Of a stretch of DNA of 64,000 nt, positions 39,040 to 47,068 are shown in pieces (within the stretch, counting starts at the first letter, position 1; every line of letters begins with the position of its first letter). Position numbers and translations under genes: made by a program. The stretch is from Paucibacter sp. KBW04 (GTDB taxonomy: Bacteria > Pseudomonadota > Gammaproteobacteria > Burkholderiales > Burkholderiaceae_C). Below the pieces are notes generated by a model. That model did no database searches, had not been told where the DNA came from, and was given only the letters and a program-made list of their open reading frames with translations. The DNA is taken from positions 244,009 to 308,008 of the forward strand of contig NZ_QAJN01000012.1 in NCBI RefSeq assembly GCF_003852425.1. Direction: 5' to 3'.

Positions 39040-39381
39040 ATGTTGTCTTTCACCAACTCACCCGAGGCGCCTTCGCAGGCGCGCAAGATCCTCACTCGCG
39101 GGGCTCGACTGCTGGTCGTGCTGATGGCGGCCAGCAGCCTCAGCGCCTGCATCTGCTACCCGCCGCGCGGCGGTGGTGGTCATCACTACGACGGCCGTGG
39201 CTATGGCCATGGGCAGGGTGGCCGCTATGGTTACGGCCCCACCTCGGGTGGCGGCGCCGTGGTCGGTGGCGTCGTGGGTGGCGTGATCGGCCATGCGGTG
39301 GAGCCCGGCGTGGGCACGGCCATCGGCGTGGTGGGCGGCGCCATCGTCGGCAATGAGATTGAACGATCGGGCCGGCGCTGA
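39040..39381 (+). CDS. Glycine-zipper outer-membrane lipoprotein
   Basis: A 113-residue lipoprotein. A basic start and hydrophobic run lead to the lipobox LSAC with lipidated Cys37, after which comes a His/Gly/Tyr-rich stretch (about 45-68). A glycine-zipper segment (GAVVGGVVGGVIGHAV...GTAIGVVGGAIVGNEIE, about 72-108) then resembles the 17-kDa surface-antigen/SlyB group. The ATG at 39040 follows CGGAG, with somewhat long spacing. Function in these proteins is largely envelope stability; nothing more specific can be said. Confidence 0.8.
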   Translation: MLSFTNSPEAPSQARKILTRGARLLVVLMAASSLSACICYPPRGGGGHHYDGRGYGHGQGGRYGYGPTSGGGAVVGGVVGGVIGHAVEPGVGTAIGVVGGAIVGNEIERSGRR

Positions 39382-39415
39382 GGATTTGTCACAACGCCTG
39401 CCGAATTTCAATGGC

Positions 39416-39421
39416 TACAAT
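39416..39421 (+). promoter_or_regulatory. Candidate -10 box for the thrS leader transcript
   Basis: TACAAT, one of the better -10 matches in the region, 38 bp before the leader ATG. TTGTCA at 39386 is the nearest -35-like hexamer, but the spacing (24) is too long, so the -35 is unresolved and the call is weak. Confidence 0.3.
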
Positions 39422-39458
39422 CGAGGCACGATCAACGAACAAGGGCGAGAAAGGCATC

Positions 39459-39503
39459 ATGGTTATGACACCGCGAACTACGACCACCTCTACACAGGTT
39501 TAG
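39459..39503 (+). CDS. Threonine-rich leader peptide (thrS attenuator)
   Basis: A 14-codon open frame, MVMTPRTTTTSTQV, ending in TAG at 39501. Six codons are for threonine (ACA, ACT, ACG, ACC, ACC, ACA), four of them in a row at 39477-39488, and all four Thr codons occur. It is preceded by AAAGG four bases before the ATG. Its stop lies 152 bp upstream of thrS. With the downstream terminator and the pairing segments described for the attenuator, the pattern fits a peptide whose translation measures the supply of charged threonyl-tRNA. The translated product would have no other role. Confidence 0.75.
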   Translation: MVMTPRTTTTSTQV

Positions 39504-39558
39504 TCGGCCGCGGCTTGTCACGTCTTTCTCAGCTGTCTTTTCTCAGGCAGCCCCCAGC

Positions 39559-39588
39559 AAAAAGCGCGGCACAGTGGCCGCGCTTTTT
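39559..39588 (+). terminator. Intrinsic terminator in the thrS leader
   Basis: AAAAAGCGCGGC / GCCGCGCTTTTT with a six-base loop (ACAGTG): a 12-bp stem whose right side ends in five T, followed by CATTTCT. It lies between the leader peptide and thrS, in the sense orientation. Confidence 0.85.
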
Positions 39589-39655
39589 CATTTCTGGGTT
39601 TGCATTGAGGCCAATAGCGCCCGGGCAGTCCCACAGAATTTCGGAGTATTGAAGA

Positions 39656-41563
39656 ATGATCTCGATTCAATTGCCTGACGGCTCCAAGCGCGAGTTCCCG
39701 CAAGCCGTCACGGTGGCCGAGGTGGCTGCCTCTATCGGTGCCGGTTTGGCCAAGGCCGCGCTGGCGGGGCGTGTCGACGGCCAAATGGTGGACACCAGCC
39801 ATCTGATCGCCGCCGATGCCCAGCTGGCCATCATCACGGACAAGGATGCCGACGGCCTGGAGGTGATCCGCCACTCCACCGCCCACTTGCTGGCTTATGC
39901 CGTCAAGGAATTGTTCCCCGAGGCCCAAGTCACCATCGGCCCGGTGATCGAGCACGGCTTCTATTACGACTTCGCCTACAAGCGTCCCTTCACGCCGGAA
40001 GACCTGGCCGCTATCGAATCCAAGATGAGCGAGCTGGCCAAGAAGGACGAAAAAATCACTCGCTCGGTGCTGCCGCGCGACGAAGCTGTCAGCTATTTCA
40101 AGGGGCTTGGCGAGGCCTACAAGGCCGAGATCATCGAGAGCATTCCGGCCGATCAGGATGTCTCGCTCTACGCCGAAGGCAAGTTCACCGATTTGTGTCG
40201 TGGCCCTCACGTGCCCTCTACGGGCAAGCTCAAGCATTTCAAGCTGATGAAGGTGGCCGGCGCTTACTGGCGCGGTGACCATCGCAACGAGATGCTTCAG
40301 CGCATCTACGGCACGGCTTGGGCCAGCAAGGACGACTTGCAAAAGTATTTGCTGATGCTGGAAGAGGCGGAAAAGCGCGACCACCGCAAGCTGGGTCGTG
40401 AGCTGGACCTGTTCCATATCGACGAGCACGCACCGGGCGTGGTGTTCTGGCACCCCAAGGGCTGGACGGTCTGGCAAGAGGTGGAGCAGTACATGCGCCG
40501 CGTCTACCGCGACAACGGCTATCAGGAAGTCAAGGGCCCGCAGCTGCTGGACAAGTCGCTGTGGGAGGCCTCGGGCCACTGGGACAAGTACAAGGACGCG
40601 ATGTTCACGACAGAGTCGGAAAAGCGCGACTACGCGCTCAAGCCGATGAACTGCCCCGGTCACATCCTGATCTTCAAGCATGGCATCAAGAGCTATCGCG
40701 ATCTGCCTCTGCGCTTCGGTGAGTTTGGTCAATGCCATCGCAACGAGCCCACAGGCGGCCTGCACGGCATCATGCGTGTGCGTGGTTTCACGCAAGACGA
40801 CGGCCACATCTTCTGCACGGAAGATCAGATCCTGCCCGAGTGCGTCAACTACACGGCTCTGCTGCAGAAGGTCTACAAGGACTTCGGCTTCACCGACATC
40901 ATCTACAAGGTGGCCACGCGACCCGAGGCTCGCATCGGCTCGGACGAAGTCTGGGACAAGGCCGAGTTCGCGCTTATGGAATCGCTGCGTGCCTCGGGCG
41001 TGGAATTCGTCATCGCCCCGGGTGACGGCGCCTTCTATGGCCCCAAGATCGAGTACACGCTGAAAGACGCCCTGGGCCGCCAGTGGCAGTGCGGCACCAT
41101 GCAGGTGGACTTCTCCATGCCCGGTCGCCTGGGCGCGGAGTTCGTCGACGAAGACGGCCAGCGCAAAACACCGGTGATGCTGCACCGCGCCATCGTGGGC
41201 AGCCTGGAGCGTTTCATCGGAATTTTGATTGAGCAGCATGCGGGCGCTCTGCCGGCCTGGCTGGCGCCGACCCAGGTTGTGGTGGCCAATATCACGGATG
41301 CGCAGGCGGATTACGTCGCTGAAATCGTGAAATCGCTGGAGAAACAAGGGCTTAGAGTCCAGGCCGATTTGCGCAACGAGAAGATCACGTATAAAATCCG
41401 CGAGCATTCTTTGCAAAAGGTTCCGTTCATCCTGGTCGTAGGCGACAAGGAAAAGGCAAATGGAACCGTTGCGGTGCGCGCCCGTGGCAACCAAGATTTG
41501 GGTGTGATGGCTCTGGCAGACTTCCTCGTGAAGGCCGCAGCCGACGTCGCTCAAAAGACCTGA
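39656..41563 (+). CDS. thrS: Threonyl-tRNA synthetase
   Basis: A 635-residue class II synthetase (E. coli 642) that charges tRNA-Thr. The N-terminal TGS domain covers about 1-62, and the editing domain with [10 protein letters not shown] begins near 79. The catalytic core has the zinc cysteine in MNCPGH and the motif 2 region [24 protein letters not shown], and the C-terminal anticodon-binding domain runs from about 540. CGGAG precedes the ATG. It is the first structural gene after the candidate Thr attenuator and starts the conserved translation-factor operon thrS-infC-rpmI-rplT-pheST-ihfA. Confidence 0.97.
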   Translation: MISIQLPDGSKREFPQAVTVAEVAASIGAGLAKAALAGRVDGQMVDTSHLIAADAQLAIITDKDADGLEVIRHSTAHLLAYAVKELFPEAQVTIGPVIEHGFYYDFAYKRPFTPEDLAAIESKMSELAKKDEKITRSVLPRDEAVSYFKGLGEAYKAEIIESIPADQDVSLYAEGKFTDLCRGPHVPSTGKLKHFKLMKVAGAYWRGDHRNEMLQRIYGTAWASKDDLQKYLLMLEEAEKRDHRKLGRELDLFHIDEHAPGVVFWHPKGWTVWQEVEQYMRRVYRDNGYQEVKGPQLLDKSLWEASGHWDKYKDAMFTTESEKRDYALKPMNCPGHILIFKHGIKSYRDLPLRFGEFGQCHRNEPTGGLHGIMRVRGFTQDDGHIFCTEDQILPECVNYTALLQKVYKDFGFTDIIYKVATRPEARIGSDEVWDKAEFALMESLRASGVEFVIAPGDGAFYGPKIEYTLKDALGRQWQCGTMQVDFSMPGRLGAEFVDEDGQRKTPVMLHRAIVGSLERFIGILIEQHAGALPAWLAPTQVVVANITDAQADYVAEIVKSLEKQGLRVQADLRNEKITYKIREHSLQKVPFILVVGDKEKANGTVAVRARGNQDLGVMALADFLVKAAADVAQKT

Positions 41564-41592
41564 TTGGCCTGATAAAGGCCGGGTTCTTGTCA

Positions 41593-41634
41593 CCCGAGGC
41601 GCGCTTTTGTTTTGTTTGGGCCCCGCGCCTCGGG
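41593..41634 (+). promoter_or_regulatory. Hairpin in the thrS-infC spacer
   Basis: A perfect 11-bp stem CCCGAGGCGCG (41593-41603) / CGCGCCTCGGG (41624-41634) around a U-rich 20-base loop. Its right arm also belongs to a second possible hairpin, GCCCCG / CGGGGC (41620-41636), so the two exclude each other. It ends 21 bases before the infC start codon. No T-run follows, so it may control translation or RNA cutting rather than transcription end. Confidence 0.5.
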
Positions 41635-41655
41635 GCTCGTTGAAAGGTATCCACC

Positions 41656-42201
41656 ATCGCTACTTTTGCTGACCGTCGTGCTGTTCCTGAGCGCAAGCAT
41701 CGGCTGAACCGTGAAATCATGGCTCCCGAGGTTCGTCTGAACGGCCCTGAGAATGAGCCGCTCGGAATTGTGAGCATCCAGGAAGCGCTGCGCATGGCGG
41801 GCGAGCTGGACGTGGACGTTGTCGAAATCTCCGCCACCGCCACACCTCCGGTGTGCCGCCTGATGGACTACGGCAAGTTCAAGTACATCGAACAAAAGCG
41901 CGCTGCCGAGGCCAAGTCCAAGCAGAAGGTCATTGAAATCAAGGAAGTCAAGTTCCGCCCGGGTACGGACGAAGGCGACTACCAGATCAAGATGCGCAAT
42001 CTGCGCCGCTTCATCGCCGAGGATGGTGATAAAGGCAAGGTGACCCTGCGTTACCGCGGCCGCGAAATCACCCACCAAGACATCGGTATGCGTCTGCTGG
42101 AGCGTATCCGTGATGAGTTGGCGGATGTGGCCGTGGTGGAGAATATGCCGCGCCTGGAAGGCCGTCAGATGATCATGGTCCTCGCTCCTAAAAAGCGTTG
42201 A
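41656..42201 (+). CDS. infC: Translation initiation factor IF-3, AUC start codon
   Basis: IF-3 (181 residues) binds the 30S subunit and checks start-codon pairing. The C-terminal domain ([29 protein letters not shown]) and end VLAPKKR are intact. The start is assigned to ATC at 41656: this gives the conserved N-terminus with KHRLNREI, and AAAGG lies eight bases before it. In this frame a TGA at 41641 is followed only by AAG, GTA, TCC, ACC, ATC, so no ATG, GTG or TTG can begin the full protein. The next in-frame ATG at 41719 would remove 21 conserved-type residues and has no ribosome site. A rare start codon on infC is the basis of IF-3 autoregulation in E. coli (AUU). Confidence 0.95.
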   Translation: MATFADRRAVPERKHRLNREIMAPEVRLNGPENEPLGIVSIQEALRMAGELDVDVVEISATATPPVCRLMDYGKFKYIEQKRAAEAKSKQKVIEIKEVKFRPGTDEGDYQIKMRNLRRFIAEDGDKGKVTLRYRGREITHQDIGMRLLERIRDELADVAVVENMPRLEGRQMIMVLAPKKR

Positions 42202-42250
42202 TCGCGGGCTGAGCCCCCAGAGGGAAATCTCAAAGGCTCAAAAAATTTGG

Positions 42251-42276
42251 CCCGCTGATTTGGTCATCGGCGGGCT
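42251..42276 (+). other. Hairpin in the infC-rpmI spacer
   Basis: GCCCGC / GCGGGC stem with a 14-base loop, followed by TTATTAG, and shortly after it a second hairpin GTTGAG / CTCAAC (42302-42318). Either could be part of a leader for rpmI-rplT, where L20 is known to repress its own operon in other bacteria. Weak as a terminator. Confidence 0.3.
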
Positions 42277-42350
42277 TATTAGTCTCCAGAGGCTGGCAAG
42301 TGTTGAGAGGCCCTCAACCGCCCCTGGGACATCTTAAAAGGAGCACTCAC

Positions 42351-42554
42351 ATGCCCAAAATGAAGACCAAGAGCAGCGCGAAGAAGCGTTTCCGCGTTCG
42401 TCCGGGTGGTACCGTCAAGCGCGGTCAGGCGTTCAAGCGCCACATCCTGACCAAGAAGTCGACCAAGAACAAGCGCCATCTGCGCGGTTCGGCTGCCGTG
42501 CACGAAACCAACATGGGTCACATCGCTCAGATGTTGCCCGGTGCTGGCCTGTAA
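42351..42554 (+). CDS. rpmI: 50S ribosomal protein bL35
   Basis: A 67-residue basic protein of the large ribosomal subunit, with the family start [16 protein letters not shown] and the [17 protein letters not shown] stretch. AAAAGGAG precedes the ATG at 42351. It lies between infC and rplT in the usual order. Codon use here and in rplT is shifted towards the most-used codons (for example AAG, CGT), as expected for highly expressed ribosomal genes. Confidence 0.97.
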   Translation: MPKMKTKSSAKKRFRVRPGGTVKRGQAFKRHILTKKSTKNKRHLRGSAAVHETNMGHIAQMLPGAGL

Positions 42555-42579
42555 ACCACTTAACTAAAGGAGATTTAAT

Positions 42580-42936
42580 ATGCCTCGCGTTAAACGTGGT
42601 GTTACCGCTCGTGCCCGTCACAAGAAGGTCCTGGCTCTGGCCAAGGGCTTCCGTGGTCGTCGTAAGAATGTCTTCCGCATCGCCAAACAGGCGGTGATGA
42701 AGGCAGGCCAATACGCCTACCGTGACCGTCGCGCCAAGAAGCGTGTGTTCCGTGCCCTGTGGATTGCTCGTATCAACGCAGCAAGCCGCGGTCTGGGCCT
42801 GACATACAGCAAGTTTGTGGCTGGCCTGAAGAAGGCTCAGATCGACATCGACCGCAAGGTCCTGGCTGATCTGGCTGTTAACGATCCTGCTGGTTTTGCC
42901 AGCATCTTCGCCAAGGTCAAGGCCGCTCTGGCTTAA
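42580..42936 (+). CDS. rplT: 50S ribosomal protein bL20
   Basis: A 118-residue ribosomal protein needed early in 50S assembly. It carries the highly basic N-terminus [29 protein letters not shown] and the globular C-terminal part with [18 protein letters not shown] very strong site (AAAGGAGATTTAAT) precedes the ATG, 25 bp after rpmI. In other bacteria bL20 represses translation of the rpmI-rplT mRNA by binding an rRNA-like fold. Confidence 0.97.
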   Translation: MPRVKRGVTARARHKKVLALAKGFRGRRKNVFRIAKQAVMKAGQYAYRDRRAKKRVFRALWIARINAASRGLGLTYSKFVAGLKKAQIDIDRKVLADLAVNDPAGFASIFAKVKAALA

Positions 42937-42942
42937 TGTGAG

Positions 42943-42991
42943 GAACCGCTCTTGGCGGTTCTTCGCAGCCTCAGGCTCTTGTGGCCTGAGG
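42943..42991 (+). other. Two hairpins in the rplT-pheS spacer
   Basis: GAACCGC / GCGGTTC (42943-42961), then CCTCAGGC / GCCTGAGG (42969-42991). They sit directly before the terminator at 43003. The right arm of the second hairpin contains GGCCT, able to pair with AGGCC in the left arm of that terminator, the geometry of an antiterminator. Confidence 0.45.
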
Positions 42992-43002
42992 TGAGCACCC
43001 TC

Positions 43003-43034
43003 AAGGCCGACGCTGCATGCTCGGCCTTTTTTTA
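43003..43034 (+). terminator. Intrinsic terminator between rplT and pheS
   Basis: AAGGCCGA / TCGGCCTT stem (43003-43010, 43021-43028) with a ten-base loop, followed directly by TTTTTATTT. It lies 66 bp downstream of the rplT stop and 33 bp before pheS. Either it ends the thrS-rplT transcript or it works as an attenuator for pheST. Confidence 0.8.
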
Positions 43035-43067
43035 TTTCCGCCCGAACGAAGAATTTTTGGCTTCAAG

Positions 43068-44105
43068 ATGACTGATCTCGAACAACTGCTGCAGACGGCC
43101 CAGAGCGAATTCGCGGCCGCCGCCACGCCCGCCGATCTTGAAAACGCCAAGGCGCGTTTTCTGGGCAAAGCCGGTCGTGTGACCGAGCTGCTCAAGGGCC
43201 TGGCCGCCCTGCCCGTGGATGAGAAGAAGGCGCGCGGCGCCGAGATCAATGTCTTGAAGACTGGCATCGAGGCCGCCCTGACGGCCCGCCGCCAAGCCCT
43301 GGCCGATGCGGAGCTGGCTTTGCAGCTCAAGGCCGAGGCCCTGGATGTGACGCTGCCCGGCCGCCAGCGCGGCACCGGCGGCTTGCATCCCATCACCCGC
43401 GCGATGGAGCGCATCGAGGCCATCTTTGGCTCCATGGGATTCGATGTGGCCGACGGCCCGGAGATCGAGAACGACTGGTTCAATTTCACCGCGCTGAACA
43501 CACCGGCCGATCACCCGGCACGCTCCATGCACGACACCTTCTACGTGGAAGGGGGGCATGTCTTGCGCACCCACACCAGCCCCATGCAAATCCGCTATGC
43601 GGTTCAGCATGTGAAGCGCCACAAGGCGCTGATTGACGCCGGCCAGCCCATGCCGGAGATTCGCGTCATCGCCCCTGGCCGCACCTACCGTGTGGACAGC
43701 GATGCCACCCACTCGCCCATGTTCCACCAGGTCGAAGGCCTGTGGGTGGGCGAGAACATCAGCTTCAAGGATTTGAAGTCGGTGTACGGCAACTTCCTGC
43801 AGCAGTTCTTTGAGTCGGATGAGCTGGAGTTGCGCTTCCGCCCCAGCTACTTCCCCTTCACCGAGCCCAGCGCCGAGATCGACATGATGTTCGCCACCGG
43901 CCCGCTGAAAGGTCGCTGGTTGGAAGTGTCCGGCTCCGGCCAGGTTCATCCCCAGGTGATTCGCAATATGGGTCTGGACCCCGAGCGTTATATCGGTTTT
44001 GCCTTCGGCTCCGGCATCGACCGTCTGGCCATGCTGCGCTACGGCGTGAGCGATCTGCGTCAGTTCTTTGACGGTGATTTGCGCTTCTTGTCGCAGTTCA
44101 AGTGA
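43068..44105 (+). CDS. pheS: Phenylalanyl-tRNA synthetase alpha subunit
   Basis: A 345-residue catalytic subunit (E. coli about 327) with an N-terminal coiled-coil of about 90 residues that contacts tRNA. The class II core follows: [19 protein letters not shown] near 110-128, the motif 2 region [26 protein letters not shown] near 205-230, and [15 protein letters not shown] near the end. The ATG at 43068 was chosen. An upstream ATG at 43020 in the same frame would add residues encoded by the terminator's T-run and has no ribosome site. Confidence 0.96.
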   Translation: MTDLEQLLQTAQSEFAAAATPADLENAKARFLGKAGRVTELLKGLAALPVDEKKARGAEINVLKTGIEAALTARRQALADAELALQLKAEALDVTLPGRQRGTGGLHPITRAMERIEAIFGSMGFDVADGPEIENDWFNFTALNTPADHPARSMHDTFYVEGGHVLRTHTSPMQIRYAVQHVKRHKALIDAGQPMPEIRVIAPGRTYRVDSDATHSPMFHQVEGLWVGENISFKDLKSVYGNFLQQFFESDELELRFRPSYFPFTEPSAEIDMMFATGPLKGRWLEVSGSGQVHPQVIRNMGLDPERYIGFAFGSGIDRLAMLRYGVSDLRQFFDGDLRFLSQFK

Positions 44106-44147
44106 ACGACAAGCAAATCAAAGTCTGAGAACTCAAGAGAACACATC

Positions 44148-46562
44148 ATGCAATTTCCTGAATCCTGGCTGCGGGCCTTTTGCAACCCCGCGCTGAACAC
44201 CCAAGAGCTGGCCGATCTGCTGACCATGTCGGGCCTCGAAGTGGAAGAGCTGCGCCCGGTGGCGCCGCCTTTCCATGGCATCGTCGTGGCTGAAATCCTG
44301 TCGGCCGAGCAGCACCCTAACGCCGACAAGCTGCGCATCTGCCAGGTCAATGCCGGTGCTGCGGAACCGCTGCAAATCGTCTGCGGCGCGCCCAATGCGC
44401 GTGCTGGCATCAAGGTGCCCTTGGCCACCGTGGGTGCCGAACTGCCCCCTGGCGAAGATGGCAAGGCCTTCAAGATCGGCGTGGGCAAGCTGCGCGGCGT
44501 TGAGAGCTTTGGCATGTTGTGCTCTGCCCGTGAACTCAAGCTGAGCGAAGAGCATGGCGGCCTGCTGGAACTGGCGGCGGACGCTCCCGTTGGCCAGAAC
44601 ATCCGCGAGCATTTGCAGCTCGACGACACCTTGTTCACCCTCAAGCTGACGCCCAATCTCGCGCATGCGCTGAGCGTCTACGGCATTGCCCGCGAGGTCT
44701 CGGCCTTGACCGGCGCGCCCCTGCAAACGCCTGACTTTGCGCCCGTGGCCGTGAGTCACCAGGACAAGCTGCCGGTGCGCATCGAGGCTGCCGATCTGTG
44801 CGGTCGCTTCTCCGGTCGCATCGTGCGCGGCGTCAATACGCAGGTGAAGACGCCCGCCTGGATGGTCGATCGCTTGGCCCGTTGCGGCCAGCGTTCGGTC
44901 TCGCCCCTGGTGGACATCTCCAACTACGTGATGTTCGAGCTGGGCCGTCCTTCGCATATCTTCGATCTGGACAAAATCCACGAGGAGCTGGTGATCCGCT
45001 GGGCCAAGCCCGGCGAGACGCTCAAGCTGCTGAACGGCAACACGGTGGAGCTGGACGAGACGGTCGGTGTAGTGGCCGACTCTCAGGCACCCGAGTCCCT
45101 GGCCGGCATCATGGGCGGCGACGCCACGGCCGTGTCCGACGACACCAAGAATGTCTACGTCGAGGCCGCGTTCTGGTGGCCCAAAGCGGTGATGGGCCGT
45201 TCGCGCCGCTTCAACTTCTCCACCGACGCGGGGCACCGTTTCGAGCGCGGTGTCGACCCGGCGCTGACGGTGGCGCATATCGAGCGCATCACCCAGCTGA
45301 TTCTGGACATCTGCGGTGGCCAAGCCGGCCCCATGGACGACACTGTTGCCGCGCTGCCCGAGCGCAAGCCCGTGGCCCTGCGGGTCGCACGCGCGTCCAA
45401 GGTCATCGGCATGCCGATCTCGCAGGAAGACTGCGCCCGCGTGTTCACCCGCCTGGGCCTCGCCTTCACCGAGGCCCCCGGCGTCTTGACGGTGACCCCG
45501 CCCAGTTTCCGCTTCGATCTGCAGATCGAAGAGGACCTGATCGAAGAAGTGATCCGCGTCTTGGGCTTCCCTCAGCTGCCTGCCACGCCGCCGCTGGCAC
45601 CTGTGGTGGCCAAGGTGGCTTCGGAGTCGCGCCGCGCCATCCATGCCCTGCGTCATGCGCTAGCCGGCCGTGACTACTTCGAGACCATCAATTTCAGCTT
45701 CGTCGAAGCGCGCTGGGAACAAGAGTTAGCTGGCAATAGCAATCCTATCCAGTTGCTCAACCCCATCGCCGCGCCCCTGGCTGTGATGCGGACCAGCCTG
45801 ATCGGCAGCCTGATCAACACCTTGCGCTACAACCTGACGCGCCGCGCGCCGCGGGTGCGCCTGTTCGAGATCGGTCGTGTCTTCCTGCGCGACGCTTCGG
45901 TGGTGGAAAGCGATGCCACCATTGCCGGCATTCATCAGCCCATGCGCGTGGCTGGCCTGGCGTTTGGTCCGGCCGAGCAGCAGCAGTGGAGTCAGCGCGA
46001 GCGCCAGGTTGACTTCTTCGATGTGAAGGGCGATCTGGAGGCTTTGTTTGCGCCGCGTCAGCTGCGCTTTGTCGCGGCCGAGCATCCCGCTCTGCACCCG
46101 GGCCGCAGTGCGCGCATCGAGCTGGACGGCCAGGACATCGGCGTGATCGGCGAGCTGCATCCCAAGTGGCGCCAGGGCTATGAGCTGCCCACCGCGCCCA
46201 TCGTCTTCGAGCTGGACCTGCCTGCCGTGCTGGCGCGCCAGCTGCCGGCAGCCCAAGCCATCCCGCGTCAACAGGCCGTTTTGCGCGATCTCGCCGTCAT
46301 CGTGGGCGAGGGTGTCACGCACGAGGCCTTGATGCAGACCATTCAGTCGGCTCACAGCGGTTTGATCCGCTCCGCCAAGCTCTTCGATGTGTTCAAGCCT
46401 ACGCAGGCCAGCAGCGACCTGAAGGACGGCGAGCGCAGCATGGCCGTGCGCTTGGAGTTGCTGGACGACGAAGTCACCTTGACCGAAGAGCGCATCGAGC
46501 AGACCGTGGCCGCCGTGATCGAGGCCCTGGGTCAGCGCCTCGGTGCGCGCCTGCGGGCCTGA
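44148..46562 (+). CDS. pheT: Phenylalanyl-tRNA synthetase beta subunit
   Basis: An 804-residue beta subunit (E. coli 795). It has the N-terminal OB-type tRNA-binding domain with LSAEQHPNADKLRICQV near 50-66, the B3/B4 editing module in the middle (LVDISNYVMFELGRPSHIFDLDKI near 255-278), the catalytic-like fold, and the C-terminal anticodon-binding ferredoxin-like domain. It makes the alpha2-beta2 enzyme with PheS. It starts 42 bp after pheS. Confidence 0.96.
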   Translation: MQFPESWLRAFCNPALNTQELADLLTMSGLEVEELRPVAPPFHGIVVAEILSAEQHPNADKLRICQVNAGAAEPLQIVCGAPNARAGIKVPLATVGAELPPGEDGKAFKIGVGKLRGVESFGMLCSARELKLSEEHGGLLELAADAPVGQNIREHLQLDDTLFTLKLTPNLAHALSVYGIAREVSALTGAPLQTPDFAPVAVSHQDKLPVRIEAADLCGRFSGRIVRGVNTQVKTPAWMVDRLARCGQRSVSPLVDISNYVMFELGRPSHIFDLDKIHEELVIRWAKPGETLKLLNGNTVELDETVGVVADSQAPESLAGIMGGDATAVSDDTKNVYVEAAFWWPKAVMGRSRRFNFSTDAGHRFERGVDPALTVAHIERITQLILDICGGQAGPMDDTVAALPERKPVALRVARASKVIGMPISQEDCARVFTRLGLAFTEAPGVLTVTPPSFRFDLQIEEDLIEEVIRVLGFPQLPATPPLAPVVAKVASESRRAIHALRHALAGRDYFETINFSFVEARWEQELAGNSNPIQLLNPIAAPLAVMRTSLIGSLINTLRYNLTRRAPRVRLFEIGRVFLRDASVVESDATIAGIHQPMRVAGLAFGPAEQQQWSQRERQVDFFDVKGDLEALFAPRQLRFVAAEHPALHPGRSARIELDGQDIGVIGELHPKWRQGYELPTAPIVFELDLPAVLARQLPAAQAIPRQQAVLRDLAVIVGEGVTHEALMQTIQSAHSGLIRSAKLFDVFKPTQASSDLKDGERSMAVRLELLDDEVTLTEERIEQTVAAVIEALGQRLGARLRA

Positions 46563-46599
46563 GGTGGACTGAGACCATAGCGGAGGCCCTGGGCACATC

Positions 46600-47031
46600 A
46601 TGACGAGCGATCTGAACAAGAAGAGCGAGCCAAGCGACAAGCCGGAAGGCGAGGGCGCGGATCTTGCGACGCCTGCTGCATCCAAGCCAGCGGCGCGGGT
46701 GCTCTTGCCCAGCTTGGAGACGCCCACGCTGACCAAGGCCGAGTTGTCCGAACTCCTGTTCGACAAGCTGGGCCTGAACAAGCGTGAGTCCAAGGACATG
46801 GTCGAGGCCTTTTTCGACATCATCCATGGCAAGCTGGTCGAGGGTGATGATGTCAAACTCTCCGGCTTCGGTAACTTCAATATCCGCCGCAAAGCTCCTC
46901 GCCCAGGTCGCAACCCGCGCACCGGCGAGTCAATCCCTATCAAGGCCAGGGACGTGGTGACATTTCACGCCAGTCACAAACTCAAGAGCCTGGTGCAAGG
47001 CGATGTTTGCGACGAAGATGACATCGAGTAG
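46600..47031 (+). CDS. ihfA: Integration host factor alpha subunit
   Basis: IHF-alpha, half of the DNA-bending IHF heterodimer. Residues about 42-135 are the HU/IHF fold with [29 protein letters not shown] and the beta-arm [17 protein letters not shown], whose proline intercalates in DNA. The protein is 143 residues against about 100 in E. coli because of an N-terminal acidic/Pro-Ala extension of about 40 residues. There is no later ATG before the fold. GGAGG precedes the ATG, with long spacing. Placement after pheT is the usual proteobacterial one. Confidence 0.94.
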   Translation: MTSDLNKKSEPSDKPEGEGADLATPAASKPAARVLLPSLETPTLTKAELSELLFDKLGLNKRESKDMVEAFFDIIHGKLVEGDDVKLSGFGNFNIRRKAPRPGRNPRTGESIPIKARDVVTFHASHKLKSLVQGDVCDEDDIE

Positions 47032-47068
47032 AGTCTGAATTCCCCGTACTTCAAGCAGCCAATCACGC

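Larger units (their letters stand above)
39459..39588 (+). promoter_or_regulatory. Candidate threonine attenuator upstream of thrS
   Basis: Segments visible: 1 = CCGCG at 39471-39475 (in the leader peptide, just before the Thr codons); 2 = GGCCGCGG at 39506-39513 (just after the leader stop); 3 = GCGCGGC at 39564-39570; 4 = GCCGCGC at 39577-39583. Pairs: 1:2 (5 GC pairs), 2:3 (6 GC pairs, antiterminator), 3:4 (terminator). A ribosome stalled on the Thr codons would cover 1 and free 2 to pair with 3, allowing read-through. A ribosome at the stop codon would cover 2 and let 3:4 form. Pairings were worked out by hand, not by a folding program. Confidence 0.65.

Noticed and set aside
43020-43070. 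Upstream in-frame ATG of pheS giving [17 protein letters not shown] with several Phe codons
   Set aside because: The Phe/Leu codons come from the terminator T-run, lie after the terminator, and there is no ribosome site; not a leader and not the start of PheS.
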